From contig CAZFBD010000003.1 in assembly GCA_964517125.1 (NCBI GenBank), positions 61,351 to 125,350 on the forward strand: a DNA stretch of 64,000 nucleotides, written 5' to 3'. The notes under the pieces are model-generated. The model was not told the origin of the DNA. It made no database searches and worked only from the letters and a program-made list of their open reading frames with translations. Position 1 is the stretch's first letter. Every line of letters starts with the position of its first letter. Shown piece after piece: positions 41,381 through 49,811 of the stretch. Both the position numbers and the translations under genes were made by a program. Source of the stretch: SHLQ01 sp964517125 (GTDB lineage Bacteria; Actinomycetota; Acidimicrobiia; Acidimicrobiales; SHLQ01).

Positions 41381-41845
41381 TCAGATCCAGCGGCGGGTTC
41401 GTTCGGTGAAGACCTTGTATTTCTTGCCAAACTTCTTTGCCAGGAAGCGTTCCTCGGGAATGATCTGCAGCCGCGTGATGACGGCGATATAGGCGCCGCA
41501 GCCGACGACGAGCGCGATGAGGCTTCCCTGACTGCGAGCGAATCCGAGCAGGACCAGCAACATCCCGAGGTACATGGGGTTACGGGTGAGGCGATAGATC
41601 CCGCCGGTCACGAGCGTGGAGGCTTTGTCGATGTTGTGGGGGTCGACCGTGGTCTTCGCCGTACCGAAACCGAAGATGCCGGCGGCGGAAACGAGCACAC
41701 CGAGAATGGCGAGGAGGATCGCTGGCGTGCGACCGCCGGCGTCTTCGAGCAGCCGCTCGCCCACGACGGCGGCGACGACCCACACAAGAACTCCCGAAAG
41801 GAGGGCCCAGACTGGCGGCGGAACCCGCGTTTCGAGCTGGCTCAC
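41381..41845 (-). CDS. Isoprenylcysteine carboxyl methyltransferase (ICMT/PEMT-like) family membrane protein
   Basis: This membrane protein of 154 residues has about four hydrophobic segments. The family motif YRLTRNPMYLGMLLVLLG places the SAM-binding region, and IIPEERFLAKKFGKKYKVF is the conserved glutamate segment. Bacterial members methylate small or lipid substrates at the membrane. The GTG at 41845 overlaps the class II aldolase stop by four bases (GTGA), so the two are co-translated. The longer frame upstream is a shadow. Confidence 0.85.
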   Translation of the reverse strand: MSQLETRVPPPVWALLSGVLVWVVAAVVGERLLEDAGGRTPAILLAILGVLVSAAGIFGFGTAKTTVDPHNIDKASTLVTGGIYRLTRNPMYLGMLLVLLGFARSQGSLIALVVGCGAYIAVITRLQIIPEERFLAKKFGKKYKVFTERTRRWI

Positions 41846-42645
41846 ACCAGGCCGAGATCCTGCTTGACCGTTTGGAACTGGAACCAACCCGAGAAGGGAT
41901 AGCCGCTCTGATCGAAGGTGAGCTGGGCGTACTCGTCGGGGACGATCTTCGGTTCGCCGGCTGCCTCGGCCAACAGCTGCGCCTGGCAGGCGCGCTCGAG
42001 GGCGATGAACCACCAGGCGGCTTCATCGACGGTCTCGCCGGTGGTGATGATGCCGTGGTTCTGGTGAATGACCGCCTTGTTGCCGGTGAGCGAAGCAGCG
42101 AGACCGTTGCCACTCTCGAGGTCGGTGACGATGGCACCGCCGTCTTCGGAGTGCATGGCGACGTGGTTGTAGAACATGCAGTGGTCCTGGCTGATCATCT
42201 TGAGCGGAACGCCCAGAGACGAGAAGGCCTTCGAGTACATGGCGTGTGTATGACAGGCGGCGTTCACGTGCGGGTGCATTGCGTGAATGGCGGAGTGAAT
42301 GGCGAAGGCCGCGTTGTTGAGCGGACGGTTGCCTTCCAGCACCTCGCCCTCGTGGTTCACGCGAAGCAACATGTCGAGCTCCACGCGGGTGAACGCTGTG
42401 CCGAACGGGTTGACCCAGAAGCTGTCGGTGTGTTCGGGGTCGCGGACGGTGATGTGGCCAGCGGCTCCCTCGGCGAAACCAAGGCGGCCGATGGCATGGA
42501 GCGCATCGACCAGCATCTGCTTGCGGTAGGCACGTTCAGCGTCGAGGTCGTCGCCATGATCTGGAGGCATCGGAAAGATCATCTTCTCGGTCACGGTCAC
42601 GGTCGCTGTGTCGGACTCGGCCAGCTCGTTCTCGATCGTGCTCAC
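41842..42645 (-). CDS. Class II aldolase/adducin family protein
   Basis: This protein of 267 residues has the aldolase-II fold. GFAEGAAGHITVRDP, FWVNPFG and the zinc-ligand pair in NAACHTHAMYSKAFSSL are present, along with a later histidine in IHQNHGIITTG. Members split sugar phosphates or act as sugar epimerases, but this L-fuculose-like branch is broad. Many related proteins in actinobacteria and marine bacteria have no known substrate. It is upstream of and coupled to the ICMT-like gene. Confidence 0.85.
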   Translation of the reverse strand: MSTIENELAESDTATVTVTEKMIFPMPPDHGDDLDAERAYRKQMLVDALHAIGRLGFAEGAAGHITVRDPEHTDSFWVNPFGTAFTRVELDMLLRVNHEGEVLEGNRPLNNAAFAIHSAIHAMHPHVNAACHTHAMYSKAFSSLGVPLKMISQDHCMFYNHVAMHSEDGGAIVTDLESGNGLAASLTGNKAVIHQNHGIITTGETVDEAAWWFIALERACQAQLLAEAAGEPKIVPDEYAQLTFDQSGYPFSGWFQFQTVKQDLGLV

Positions 42646-42687
42646 AGTGCGGTTCCTCGCTGTTTGGCGAGCGGACGACTCGCCCGT

Positions 42688-43062
42688 TCAGTCTGACGTG
42701 GCCGCTGTGCGCTGGTCAAGCGATGCGATTGCCGACTCTGCGTCATCGAGATCGCCCGACTGCAGGTGCCCCATGGCGCGCTCCACCTCGGTGAGGCGGC
42801 CTTCGAGCTCATCGACGGATGGCCCGTCGATGTCGGACTCTTCGGTCTGCGCTGCCACAGGCGCAGCAACCTCGGGGGCGTCCCCGGCAGCGGCAATGTC
42901 AACGGCAACGTCAACGTCAACGTCAACGTCAACGACCGAAGCGACGTGCTGCCCGTCACCGGACTCACTTTCGGTGTTCGGGGCCATCGCGTCGTCGCTT
43001 GCCTGCGCATGCTCGTCTGGCAGTGCCGCTGATTCTTCGGTGGGGTGCTGCTCGGAGTTCAT
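42688..43062 (-). CDS. Acidic low-complexity protein with helical C-terminus
   Basis: I do not recognise this 124-residue protein. The first 80 residues are Asp/Glu/Ala/Ser rich, with a run VVDVDVDVDVAVD that arises from a six-base tandem repeat at about 42900-42935. The last 45 residues (DELEGRLTEVERAMGHLQSGDLDDAESAIASLD) predict an amphipathic helix pair of the kind seen in small coiled-coil proteins. It has no signal peptide and no membrane segment. It starts 93 bases before the divergent lipoprotein gene at 43156. Confidence 0.6.
   Translation of the reverse strand: MNSEQHPTEESAALPDEHAQASDDAMAPNTESESGDGQHVASVVDVDVDVDVAVDIAAAGDAPEVAAPVAAQTEESDIDGPSVDELEGRLTEVERAMGHLQSGDLDDAESAIASLDQRTAATSD
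42896..42937. repeat. Hexanucleotide tandem repeat (cgtcaa)n inside the acidic protein gene
   Basis: The motif cgtcaa is repeated about five times. On the coding strand it gives GTT-GAC, that is Val-Asp pairs. Length changes would stay in frame. Confidence 0.8.
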
Positions 43063-43155
43063 CGATCGGGAGCCTATCGGCGGACACGTCGCAGATCACT
43101 GCCGGCAGGCCCGTTCAGACCGAAGGCGTGCATCGGGTCTGGCTACGCTTTGGCC

Positions 43156-43890
43156 GTGGCGCGCACCCGGATTCTGTTGCTTCTCCTGGTCCTGCTGGCT
43201 GCCTGTTCGGCTGCGGCCGACCCGGACACCGACGTCGCCGCACCGACCACGGATGCAACCACCACGGCGTCCACCACCAGTACCAGCGCCGCCCCGACCA
43301 CCACGACGGAGGCAGCCACGTCGCTGCCCTTTGCTGCATCGGACCCGCAGCCCGCCATTCCGGAGCCCGTGTCGACCTGCGTTCGGCTGTCGGAATTCGA
43401 TGACCAGGATGCGAACGTTTGGCGTGCACTGAACGATGGGGTCATGGGCGGGAGATCGAGCGGCGGACCAGCATTCGACGATGGCATCCTGACATTCGCC
43501 GGTGAGATCAACACGAACGGGGGCGGGTTCTCGTCGGTCCGAGCGGCGCCGATGCCGGAGGTTCTTGCGGGGGCGGACCACATGCGACTCCGCGGGCGTT
43601 CGGATGGCCGCACCTACCAGCTCATCGTGCGCGACGCCCTCGGGGGGCGCGATCGACGCATCTCGTTCCAAGCCGTGATTCCGTTCACGACGGTTGGCAC
43701 ATGGGAAGAGGTGACCGTGGCGTTCGAAGACCTGGAAGCGAGTACATTCGGCACCCTCGTGCTCATCGATCCGTTCGTGCCAGAGCAGGCGGTCGAGTTG
43801 GGCATCCAGATATCGGACGGCATCGACGGACCGTTTTCAGTCGACGTGGACTGGATGGAGCGGTGCGGGATCGACCGAGTATCGAACTGA
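43156..43890 (+). CDS. Lipoprotein with CIA30 (complex I intermediate-associated protein 30)-like domain
   Basis: This exported lipoprotein of 244 residues has signal RILLLLLVLLAAC with lipidation at the cysteine and a Thr/Ala-rich linker to residue about 70. A CIA30/galactose-binding-like beta sandwich follows: WRALNDGVMGGRSSGG, LTFAGEINTNGGGFSSVRA, LRLRGRSDGRTYQLIVRD-type strands and FEDLEASTFGTLVLIDP. In eukaryotes CIA30 assists complex I assembly; bacterial forms are of unknown use and may bind sugars. The GTG at 43156 starts just before the signal. It lies tail-to-tail with the GH26-like gene. Confidence 0.8.
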   Translation: MARTRILLLLLVLLAACSAAADPDTDVAAPTTDATTTASTTSTSAAPTTTTEAATSLPFAASDPQPAIPEPVSTCVRLSEFDDQDANVWRALNDGVMGGRSSGGPAFDDGILTFAGEINTNGGGFSSVRAAPMPEVLAGADHMRLRGRSDGRTYQLIVRDALGGRDRRISFQAVIPFTTVGTWEEVTVAFEDLEASTFGTLVLIDPFVPEQAVELGIQISDGIDGPFSVDVDWMERCGIDRVSN

Positions 43891-43899
43891 CCGACATCC

Positions 43900-45528
43900 T
43901 CAGTTGCCGAATGGGGCGGAGCTCAACACATCTTTCATGGCATCCCAGGCGTCGGCTTCGGTGCGGAGGCGCCAGTCCCACGGCTGCTCGCTTCGCTTGT
44001 CGTAGTCGAAGTAGACGACGGCTCGGATGTTCGATGACGCATTGACCCAGGTTGGGATCCCCTGGACCCAGGCAGCCCGGTCTCCCGGATCTCGTTCGGT
44101 TGCGCCGAACTCGGCGATGAGGATGGGTTTGGACGGGCGTTGGTCGGCCCAGGCCTGGAACGCCGTGAACTCGTCGGCGATTGGGTCGAGGGGCTTGTCC
44201 AGGTTCATGCCCGAATAGCCGTCGGCACAGATCCAGTCGACGTTCGCATCGCCCGGGTAGAAGAGCGCACCCTGTTGCTCCCAGTTCCATGCGGTCGGGC
44301 ACCAGACCCATTCGATGTTCGAAACGGCGCCCTCCTCGACAAAGAGACGACGAACATACATCCACGCATCGATGTAATTCTGCGGATCCCCCTCGATCCA
44401 GCTGGCCTTGTACGAGACGTCGGGCTCGTGCCAGAACCGGAGCTTCACCGTGCCCGGAAGCGCCGACAGCTGCTGGGCGTGACTACGTATGAGCGCGTCC
44501 TGCGAGCCATCCAGAATCGACGACGCCGTTGTGCCGTTCCAGGTCAGGAGCACATCGCGCCCCTCACTCATGTGCCAGGACAGGATCGACGTGTTCAGGG
44601 TCTTCGTGAACGACTTGAATTCGTGCGCGATGAGCCGGCCATTGCCAGGCACGGCTTCAAGTTCGGACCAATAGGCAGTCCGTTCGTCGCCCCACAGGTC
44701 CACGTTGAACCCCATCTGCACGGGACCAGCCGGAATCGCAATGGGATCTGGGAGCGCGGCGAATGCGACGGCTTCCGGAACCGTTGTGGTCGTTGTCGGT
44801 GCTGGTGCGGTGGTGGTTGTGGTACTCGCCGGAGCGGCAACTTCGGACGTTCCGGCCACAAACGTGCACAGCACATCGGAGGTGCCGCCGTTCCACAGCC
44901 GCAGGATGTACTCGTCGTCCGTGTCGATCTCCTCGGGGACGAGGATGGCCACGGCTGCTTCGTCGGGCGTGTGGTACCAGCTGTCGTTGCGGCGGAACAC
45001 GGCCGTTCGCCCCTCGTCCTCCCAGCGGATCACGCCGTCGGTGGCACGCACCTCGATCTCGCACCAGCTGCCGGTCTGCGCTGGCGAGGCAGCTGCAGTG
45101 TCCGCAACGACGCCGTCCACACCGGGGGTGCTGGTGATCGGCACCGGCGGCACGACACCGGGGTCGTTTCCGGCCGTCTCGGCAGCGGCCGGCGATTCGG
45201 TCGGTCCGGCGTTGGCTGCGCCGCTGGCACTGGCCGAAGCCACCGATTGATCGGAGCTGGGAGCGGCGGGTTCGACAGGGTCCGCCTGCGCCGCTTCGGG
45301 ATCGGCTGGAGCAGCTTGCGCGACCACGGGCGCCACGGTTTCCGCTGGCAACGACGCTGCCTGGGCCACGTCCTCGTCGACTGCGTTACCCACGTCTTCG
45401 GTGTAGAGGTCGACCGGTGTCGGGTCGTTGAGGTTGGTCAGCGCAAGCAGCCCAAGCACCGGGACGAGGACGAACGCAGGAAGCCACCAGGGCAGGCGCG
45501 GTCGTTTGACGGGGGTTTCAGGGGCCAC
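43900..45528 (-). CDS. Membrane-anchored glycoside hydrolase, family 26-like
   Basis: The protein has a short N-terminus, one membrane helix (WWLPAFVLVPVLGLLALTNL), a long Ala/Pro/Ser/Asp linker with a cellulose-binding-like beta segment (WCEIEVRATDGVIRWEDEG) and a C-terminal TIM-barrel from about residue 290. The acid/base glutamate is in LRFWHEPDVSY and the nucleophile in PILIAEFGATERD. These fit GH26 beta-mannanase-type enzymes, with typical GEN-like WVWCPTAWNW. The catalytic part faces outside the cell. I prefer GTG 45528; the frame reaches an ATG at 45633, but that overlaps the divergent MFS gene start. Confidence 0.8.
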   Translation of the reverse strand: MAPETPVKRPRLPWWLPAFVLVPVLGLLALTNLNDPTPVDLYTEDVGNAVDEDVAQAASLPAETVAPVVAQAAPADPEAAQADPVEPAAPSSDQSVASASASGAANAGPTESPAAAETAGNDPGVVPPVPITSTPGVDGVVADTAAASPAQTGSWCEIEVRATDGVIRWEDEGRTAVFRRNDSWYHTPDEAAVAILVPEEIDTDDEYILRLWNGGTSDVLCTFVAGTSEVAAPASTTTTTAPAPTTTTTVPEAVAFAALPDPIAIPAGPVQMGFNVDLWGDERTAYWSELEAVPGNGRLIAHEFKSFTKTLNTSILSWHMSEGRDVLLTWNGTTASSILDGSQDALIRSHAQQLSALPGTVKLRFWHEPDVSYKASWIEGDPQNYIDAWMYVRRLFVEEGAVSNIEWVWCPTAWNWEQQGALFYPGDANVDWICADGYSGMNLDKPLDPIADEFTAFQAWADQRPSKPILIAEFGATERDPGDRAAWVQGIPTWVNASSNIRAVVYFDYDKRSEQPWDWRLRTEADAWDAMKDVLSSAPFGN

Positions 45529-45617
45529 ACCTGTTGGTTCGGACCAGTATTCGAAAAACTGGAGCGAATTGGGCCATACCGACCGGCCATGCCGACACGG
45601 TGAAGTACGTTCGGCGG

Positions 45618-46991
45618 ATGACCGATCCGACACCGAGGCGAACGCTGATCATCACCTCGGTCACCGGGTTCATGGTGAGTCTGGAAATCACCATCATTGC
45701 GCTCGCATTCCCCGAGATTCAGGCCGCGTTCCCGACCACGTCCGAAGCCACGCTGTCGTGGGTCATCACGGCCTACAACATCGGTGTTGCCTCCCTGTTG
45801 TTGATCTCGGGATGGTGGGCCGACAACGCCGGCCGCAAGAAGGTGTTCCTCATCGGGCTGGTCGCGTTCGCTGGCGGTTCCCTGCTCGCCGCGTTCGCGT
45901 GGAGTGCCGAAGTCCTCATTGCCTCCCGGATCGTCCAATCGGTGGGTGGAGCCATCCAGTTTCCTGCCGGGCTTGCGCTGTTGTTGAGCGCGTTCCCGCC
46001 GGAGCGTCGCCCGAGCGCCATCGGCGTGTGGGGAGCAATGGGCGCATTCGCCGCGGCGGTCGGGCCGTCGGCTGGCGCCGTGTTGGTCGACGCGTTCGGT
46101 TGGCGTTCCATCTTCGCCATCAATGTCCCCGTGGCGTTCATCGCCGTGGTTGCAGGGCGGCAGTGGCTTGTGGAGAGCCGACTTCCCGACGTGCCAACGA
46201 AGGTCGACCTCTTCAGTGTCCCACTCGCATCACTGGGAATCGGCGCCATCCTGCTCGGCGTGGTGCAGGCCGAGACCCTGGGCCCCGGTTCGCCCGCCAT
46301 GATCGGCACGATGGCGGTAGGGGTCGGGTTGGTGGCCATGTTCCTGTACCGATCTCGGCGACATCCCACCCCCTTGTTCGACCTGGAGCTGTTCTCGATC
46401 CGGTCATATGCAATTGCGAACGGGGTGAGCGTTCTGTTCGTGATGGCCTTCTTCAGCTGGCTCGTGACGCTCCCCAGTTTCATCCAGGACGTGTGGGGCT
46501 GGTCGGTGCTGCAGACCGGATTCGCCATCGCTCCCGGTCCCCTCATGGCCATGTTCACCTCGCCACCGATGGGCAAGCTGGCCGAACGAATCGGGCCGCC
46601 GCCGATCCTCGCCTTCGGTGGTGTCATTGGCTGTGCGGGCCTCGTACTCCAACGCATCACACTGGGCACGGAACCGGCGTACGTCACCGCCGTTTTTCTC
46701 CCGGGTCTGCTCGTCGGTATCGCTGCCGGTTCCAGTTTCGCGATGTTGGTCGCGGCGACCATGCGTGACGTGCCGCCCGCAAGGTTCGGCATGGCCGGAG
46801 CCGGACGGACCACGATCTTTCAGTTGGGCGTGGCTGCCGGCGTTGCCATGGGCTTCGCACTCACTGCGGGCACCATCGATGCGGCCGATTCGCTGTCGGC
46901 CATGCAGACGCTCTTTGTCGTCGGAGCGGTCTTCTATGCCCTTCAGGCAATCGTCTTCAGCCGTTTCTACCCAACGGAGGCCGCACAATGA
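45618..46991 (+). CDS. MFS drug:H+ antiporter (DHA2, 14-helix type)
   Basis: This membrane transporter of 457 residues has about 14 hydrophobic segments. MVSLEITIIALAFPEIQAAF in helix 1 corresponds to the D-x-T-I-V-N-V-A-L-P motif of DHA2 exporters, and WWADNAGRKKVF is the loop 2-3 motif A. AMGAFAAAVGPSAGAVLVDAFGWRSIFAINVP is motif C and its follower. It is probably a proton-driven efflux pump for drugs or metabolites. The ATG at 45618 is chosen over longer frames. Its stop overlaps the start of the following Mo-enzyme gene by four bases. Confidence 0.88.
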   Translation: MTDPTPRRTLIITSVTGFMVSLEITIIALAFPEIQAAFPTTSEATLSWVITAYNIGVASLLLISGWWADNAGRKKVFLIGLVAFAGGSLLAAFAWSAEVLIASRIVQSVGGAIQFPAGLALLLSAFPPERRPSAIGVWGAMGAFAAAVGPSAGAVLVDAFGWRSIFAINVPVAFIAVVAGRQWLVESRLPDVPTKVDLFSVPLASLGIGAILLGVVQAETLGPGSPAMIGTMAVGVGLVAMFLYRSRRHPTPLFDLELFSIRSYAIANGVSVLFVMAFFSWLVTLPSFIQDVWGWSVLQTGFAIAPGPLMAMFTSPPMGKLAERIGPPPILAFGGVIGCAGLVLQRITLGTEPAYVTAVFLPGLLVGIAAGSSFAMLVAATMRDVPPARFGMAGAGRTTIFQLGVAAGVAMGFALTAGTIDAADSLSAMQTLFVVGAVFYALQAIVFSRFYPTEAAQ

Positions 46992-48037
46992 GCGTTGGCA
47001 AGAGCACCGATGGCTTTCGCAAACTGAAGCGGAGCCTGGAGCCCGAGACCATGGATCTCGGTATGGAACGAACAGCAGAAGACCGGTTCTTCGTCTGCAG
47101 TGTCGACGCTGCCCCCGAGGTCAACGAACACTCGTGGCGACTGGAGATCACGGGCCACGCCGCCGGCACCACCGTGTCCGTGGGCTTGGACGAGCTGCGG
47201 TCTCTTCCCCAGCACCGGGTCGATGCGTGGCTGGAATGTGCCGGGAACGGACGACGCATGTTCGAACTCGTCGACGGGCATGCTCCCTCGAGCGCGCTGC
47301 CCGATACGCAATGGACGCTGGGTGCCATGGGCATGGCGTCGTGGTCCGGTCCGCGGCTCAGCGACGTACTCGCCCTTGCGAACCCCACCGACGATCTCGG
47401 GTGGGTGGGCCCACGTGGCCTCGACGTCGACAACGCCGAGGGCGAACCCGTTCGGATGTCTGTACCGATCGACAAGGCAACACACGGCGACACCATCGTT
47501 GCGCTCTCCATGAACGACGCACCATTGTCTGCCGCGCACGGAGCTCCCGCCCGACTCATCGTGCCCGGCTGGGTCGGGGCGTATTCGGTCAAGTGGCTGG
47601 CTGGAATCGAGCTGAGCTCCGCCTGGATCCCATCGTGGCGCAACGACGAGTACTACCAGCACCGACTGCCCGATGGTACGAAGCTGGGCCCGGCGACCGC
47701 GCACCCCATCAAGAGCTGTCTGGCCTTGGACTGGCCAGCTGTTCTGTCGCCAGGCCCGCAGGAGATCATGGGGTACGCCCGGGTTCCCGGTCAGCCGATC
47801 GCAACCGTGGAGTGGTCGGTCGACGATGGTCCTTGGCAGCAGGCCGAACTGGTGGGACCCAACAGCGATTGGAGTTGGAGTCCGTTTCGGTTCCGATGGA
47901 CGGCACTACCCGGCGAACACCACATTCGGACGCGTGCCACGGCGGCCGATGGCTCGACGCAGCCCGAAACCGTGGCCTACAACCCGAGCACCATTTTGTG
48001 GAACGCCATCATCCCGCACGAGATTCACGTGCGCTGA
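46988..48037 (+). CDS. Sulfite-oxidase-family molybdopterin oxidoreductase
   Basis: This molybdenum enzyme of 349 residues has a sulfite-oxidase Moco domain and a C-terminal Mo-co dimerisation domain. The molybdenum ligand cysteine is Cys84 in WLECAGNGRRMF. Further family pieces are GAMGMASWSGPRLSDVL, APARLIVPGWVGAYSVKWL and, at the C-terminus, GYARVPGQPIATVEWSVDDG and WSPFRFRWTALPGEHHIRTRA. It has no signal peptide or Tat motif, so it is likely cytoplasmic. GGAGG lies upstream inside the end of the MFS gene, to which it is coupled (ATGA). The substrate is sulfite or a related oxyanion (family-based). Confidence 0.9.
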   Translation: MSVGKSTDGFRKLKRSLEPETMDLGMERTAEDRFFVCSVDAAPEVNEHSWRLEITGHAAGTTVSVGLDELRSLPQHRVDAWLECAGNGRRMFELVDGHAPSSALPDTQWTLGAMGMASWSGPRLSDVLALANPTDDLGWVGPRGLDVDNAEGEPVRMSVPIDKATHGDTIVALSMNDAPLSAAHGAPARLIVPGWVGAYSVKWLAGIELSSAWIPSWRNDEYYQHRLPDGTKLGPATAHPIKSCLALDWPAVLSPGPQEIMGYARVPGQPIATVEWSVDDGPWQQAELVGPNSDWSWSPFRFRWTALPGEHHIRTRATAADGSTQPETVAYNPSTILWNAIIPHEIHVR

Positions 48038-48040
48038 GAT

Positions 48041-49381
48041 TCAGGTCCTCAACTGGTCCAGGACTTCCGGGATCCGTTCGGGGAGATCGCTGGCGATGAG
48101 TCCTTCGCCTGGGCCACGTCCGGCCGCACGTCCATGCAGGTGCGCACCGGCTGCCGCTGCCTCAAACGTTGGCACGCCCCTCGCCAGTAGCGCGCCAATC
48201 ATGCCGGCCAGTACGTCGCCGGTGCCGGCCGTTGCCAAGCGCGCATCCCCGGACGTGCAGAGCAGCACCCGACCGTTCTCGTCGGCAACCACCGTTGTGG
48301 GCCCTTTCAACAGAACGACACAACCGAGCGACGTCGCCAGCTCGCTGGCCGAGGCGACGCGGTTCGCAGCCGGACGGACACCGACGAGTCGTTCGAACTC
48401 GCCATCGTGCGGGGTGAGGACGGTGGGGGCCGTCCGTTCGTGCAGGATGGCAGGTTCGGCCGCAATCGCCGACAGTCCGTCGCCATCGACAACGGCCGGA
48501 GCATCGACCGCTGCGAGGACGGCACCGATCAGCTGCCGTGCGGACGAGGTACGTCCCAGTCCCGGGCCGACCACAGCGGCAGAAAAACGAGTTGGGTCGG
48601 CCCGTACGCCCCGACCTCCCAAGCTGGCGACGACTTCGGTGGGAACGCCCTGGTCGCTGGTGTCTGCGGTGTCCAGGTGCACGTACCCGGCGCCGGTTCG
48701 CATCGCCGCCATGCAGGCGAGATGCGCAGCACCCGACATGCCCGGAGACCCAGCCACGACGAGAACTGCGTCGTTCCACTTGTGCGCCGCGGTTCGGCGG
48801 GTCGGCAGCCATGCGGCGACAGCATCATCGTCGACGACGCGGGCCGCCGGCTCGGACACGTCGATGCCGATGTCGAGAACCTGCACCCGACCAGAGTGCT
48901 CTGCCCCAGACCCGAAGAGATGGCCGGGCTTCAACGCCATGAGCGCAAGCGTATGCGTCGCCATGAACGGTCGACCGAGCGCCTCACCGGTTAGGGCATC
49001 GATGCCCGAGGGCACATCGATGGACACAACGGGAGCCACACCAGGGTCGGGTGCGTGGAACGGCCGGTTCAGCCCACTGCCGAACAGGCCGTCGAGCGTC
49101 AGGTCGGCTGGTGGAAGCACCTCGGGAAGCTCGCCAAGAACGATTCGCCGGACCCTCACACCACGGCCTTCCAGCCGCCGGGCGGCCGACGCAGCATCGG
49201 CGCCGTTGAGGCCGGGCCCAATCAGCACGTTCACCCGCCGACCGTAGGTGCCGCCGAGGATGCCGATCACCGTTCGGCACACGACATCGCCGACGCGGGC
49301 CAGGATCTCGTCGAGTGATTCGGCCGCAATGGCTGCTTCGTCAATCTCCTTGACCATGGCGGGCGTGACGACGGCGTGCAT
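48041..49381 (-). CDS. nnrD: Bifunctional NAD(P)H-hydrate epimerase / ADP-dependent dehydratase
   Basis: This nicotinamide-nucleotide repair enzyme has about 446 residues. An N-terminal YjeF_N epimerase domain (VLIGPGLNGADAASAARRLEGRG, DGLFGSGLNRPF, SIDVPSGIDALTGEA) is followed by a ribokinase-like dehydratase domain (KWNDAVLVVAGSPGMSGAAHLA, VVGPGLGR, VVDGDGLSAIAAE, VLTPHDGEFERLVG, GTGDVLAGMIGALLARG). It turns damaged hydrated NAD(P)H back to NAD(P)H. The ATG at 49381 or a GTG at 49387 may start it. It directly follows acpS, as in many actinobacteria. Confidence 0.92.
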   Translation of the reverse strand: MHAVVTPAMVKEIDEAAIAAESLDEILARVGDVVCRTVIGILGGTYGRRVNVLIGPGLNGADAASAARRLEGRGVRVRRIVLGELPEVLPPADLTLDGLFGSGLNRPFHAPDPGVAPVVSIDVPSGIDALTGEALGRPFMATHTLALMALKPGHLFGSGAEHSGRVQVLDIGIDVSEPAARVVDDDAVAAWLPTRRTAAHKWNDAVLVVAGSPGMSGAAHLACMAAMRTGAGYVHLDTADTSDQGVPTEVVASLGGRGVRADPTRFSAAVVGPGLGRTSSARQLIGAVLAAVDAPAVVDGDGLSAIAAEPAILHERTAPTVLTPHDGEFERLVGVRPAANRVASASELATSLGCVVLLKGPTTVVADENGRVLLCTSGDARLATAGTGDVLAGMIGALLARGVPTFEAAAAGAHLHGRAAGRGPGEGLIASDLPERIPEVLDQLRT

Positions 49382-49387
49382 ACCCAC

Positions 49388-49753
49388 CTACAGCGCCACG
49401 GCGATCGCCTGGGCGAGCGTCTCGGAATGGGTCAGGGTGATCTTCCATTCCGTGATGCCCATCTCGGTGGACAGATCGGCCGCCGAGCCATGCAAGACGA
49501 TCGAGGGTGCACCCGACTCCGCTCGAACGACTTCGATGTCGATCATTGCCACCGCACCCAAACCAACCCCCATGGCCTTCATGACGGCCTCCTTGGCCGC
49601 CCACCGCACTGCATATCGCTCGGTCGGATCGTTGCGGGCGTCGGCGTAGGTTCGCTCGGCTTCGGTGAACGTTCGGGTGCGGATACCGGGCGTGCGATCC
49701 AGCACGATGCGGAATCGATCGATGTCGACAAGGTCCGTTCCAATCCCGATCAC
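49388..49753 (-). CDS. acpS: Holo-[acyl-carrier-protein] synthase
   Basis: This enzyme of 121 residues transfers the 4'-phosphopantetheine arm from CoA to acyl-carrier protein. The signature is GIGTDLVDIDRFR at the N-terminus with the metal aspartate, and WAAKEAVMKAMGVG with the catalytic glutamate-lysine pair. The end ITLTHSETLAQAIAVAL is typical. The GTG at 49753 is used because the conserved core starts right there; a longer frame is a shadow. It is divergent from metY. Confidence 0.93.
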   Translation of the reverse strand: MIGIGTDLVDIDRFRIVLDRTPGIRTRTFTEAERTYADARNDPTERYAVRWAAKEAVMKAMGVGLGAVAMIDIEVVRAESGAPSIVLHGSAADLSTEMGITEWKITLTHSETLAQAIAVAL

Positions 49754-49811
49754 CTCGCCAGCGTAGGTCCCGAACCGGAATGCGAGAGCGCCCAGGGGTA
49801 GTTTCTGTTGC

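Noticed and set aside
42896..42937. Hexamer repeat as a regulatory array
   Set aside because: It lies in frame within the acidic protein gene and simply encodes Val-Asp pairs.
49754..49811. SAM riboswitch before metY
   Set aside because: Only about 58 bases separate acpS and metY starts and no riboswitch stem pattern is visible.
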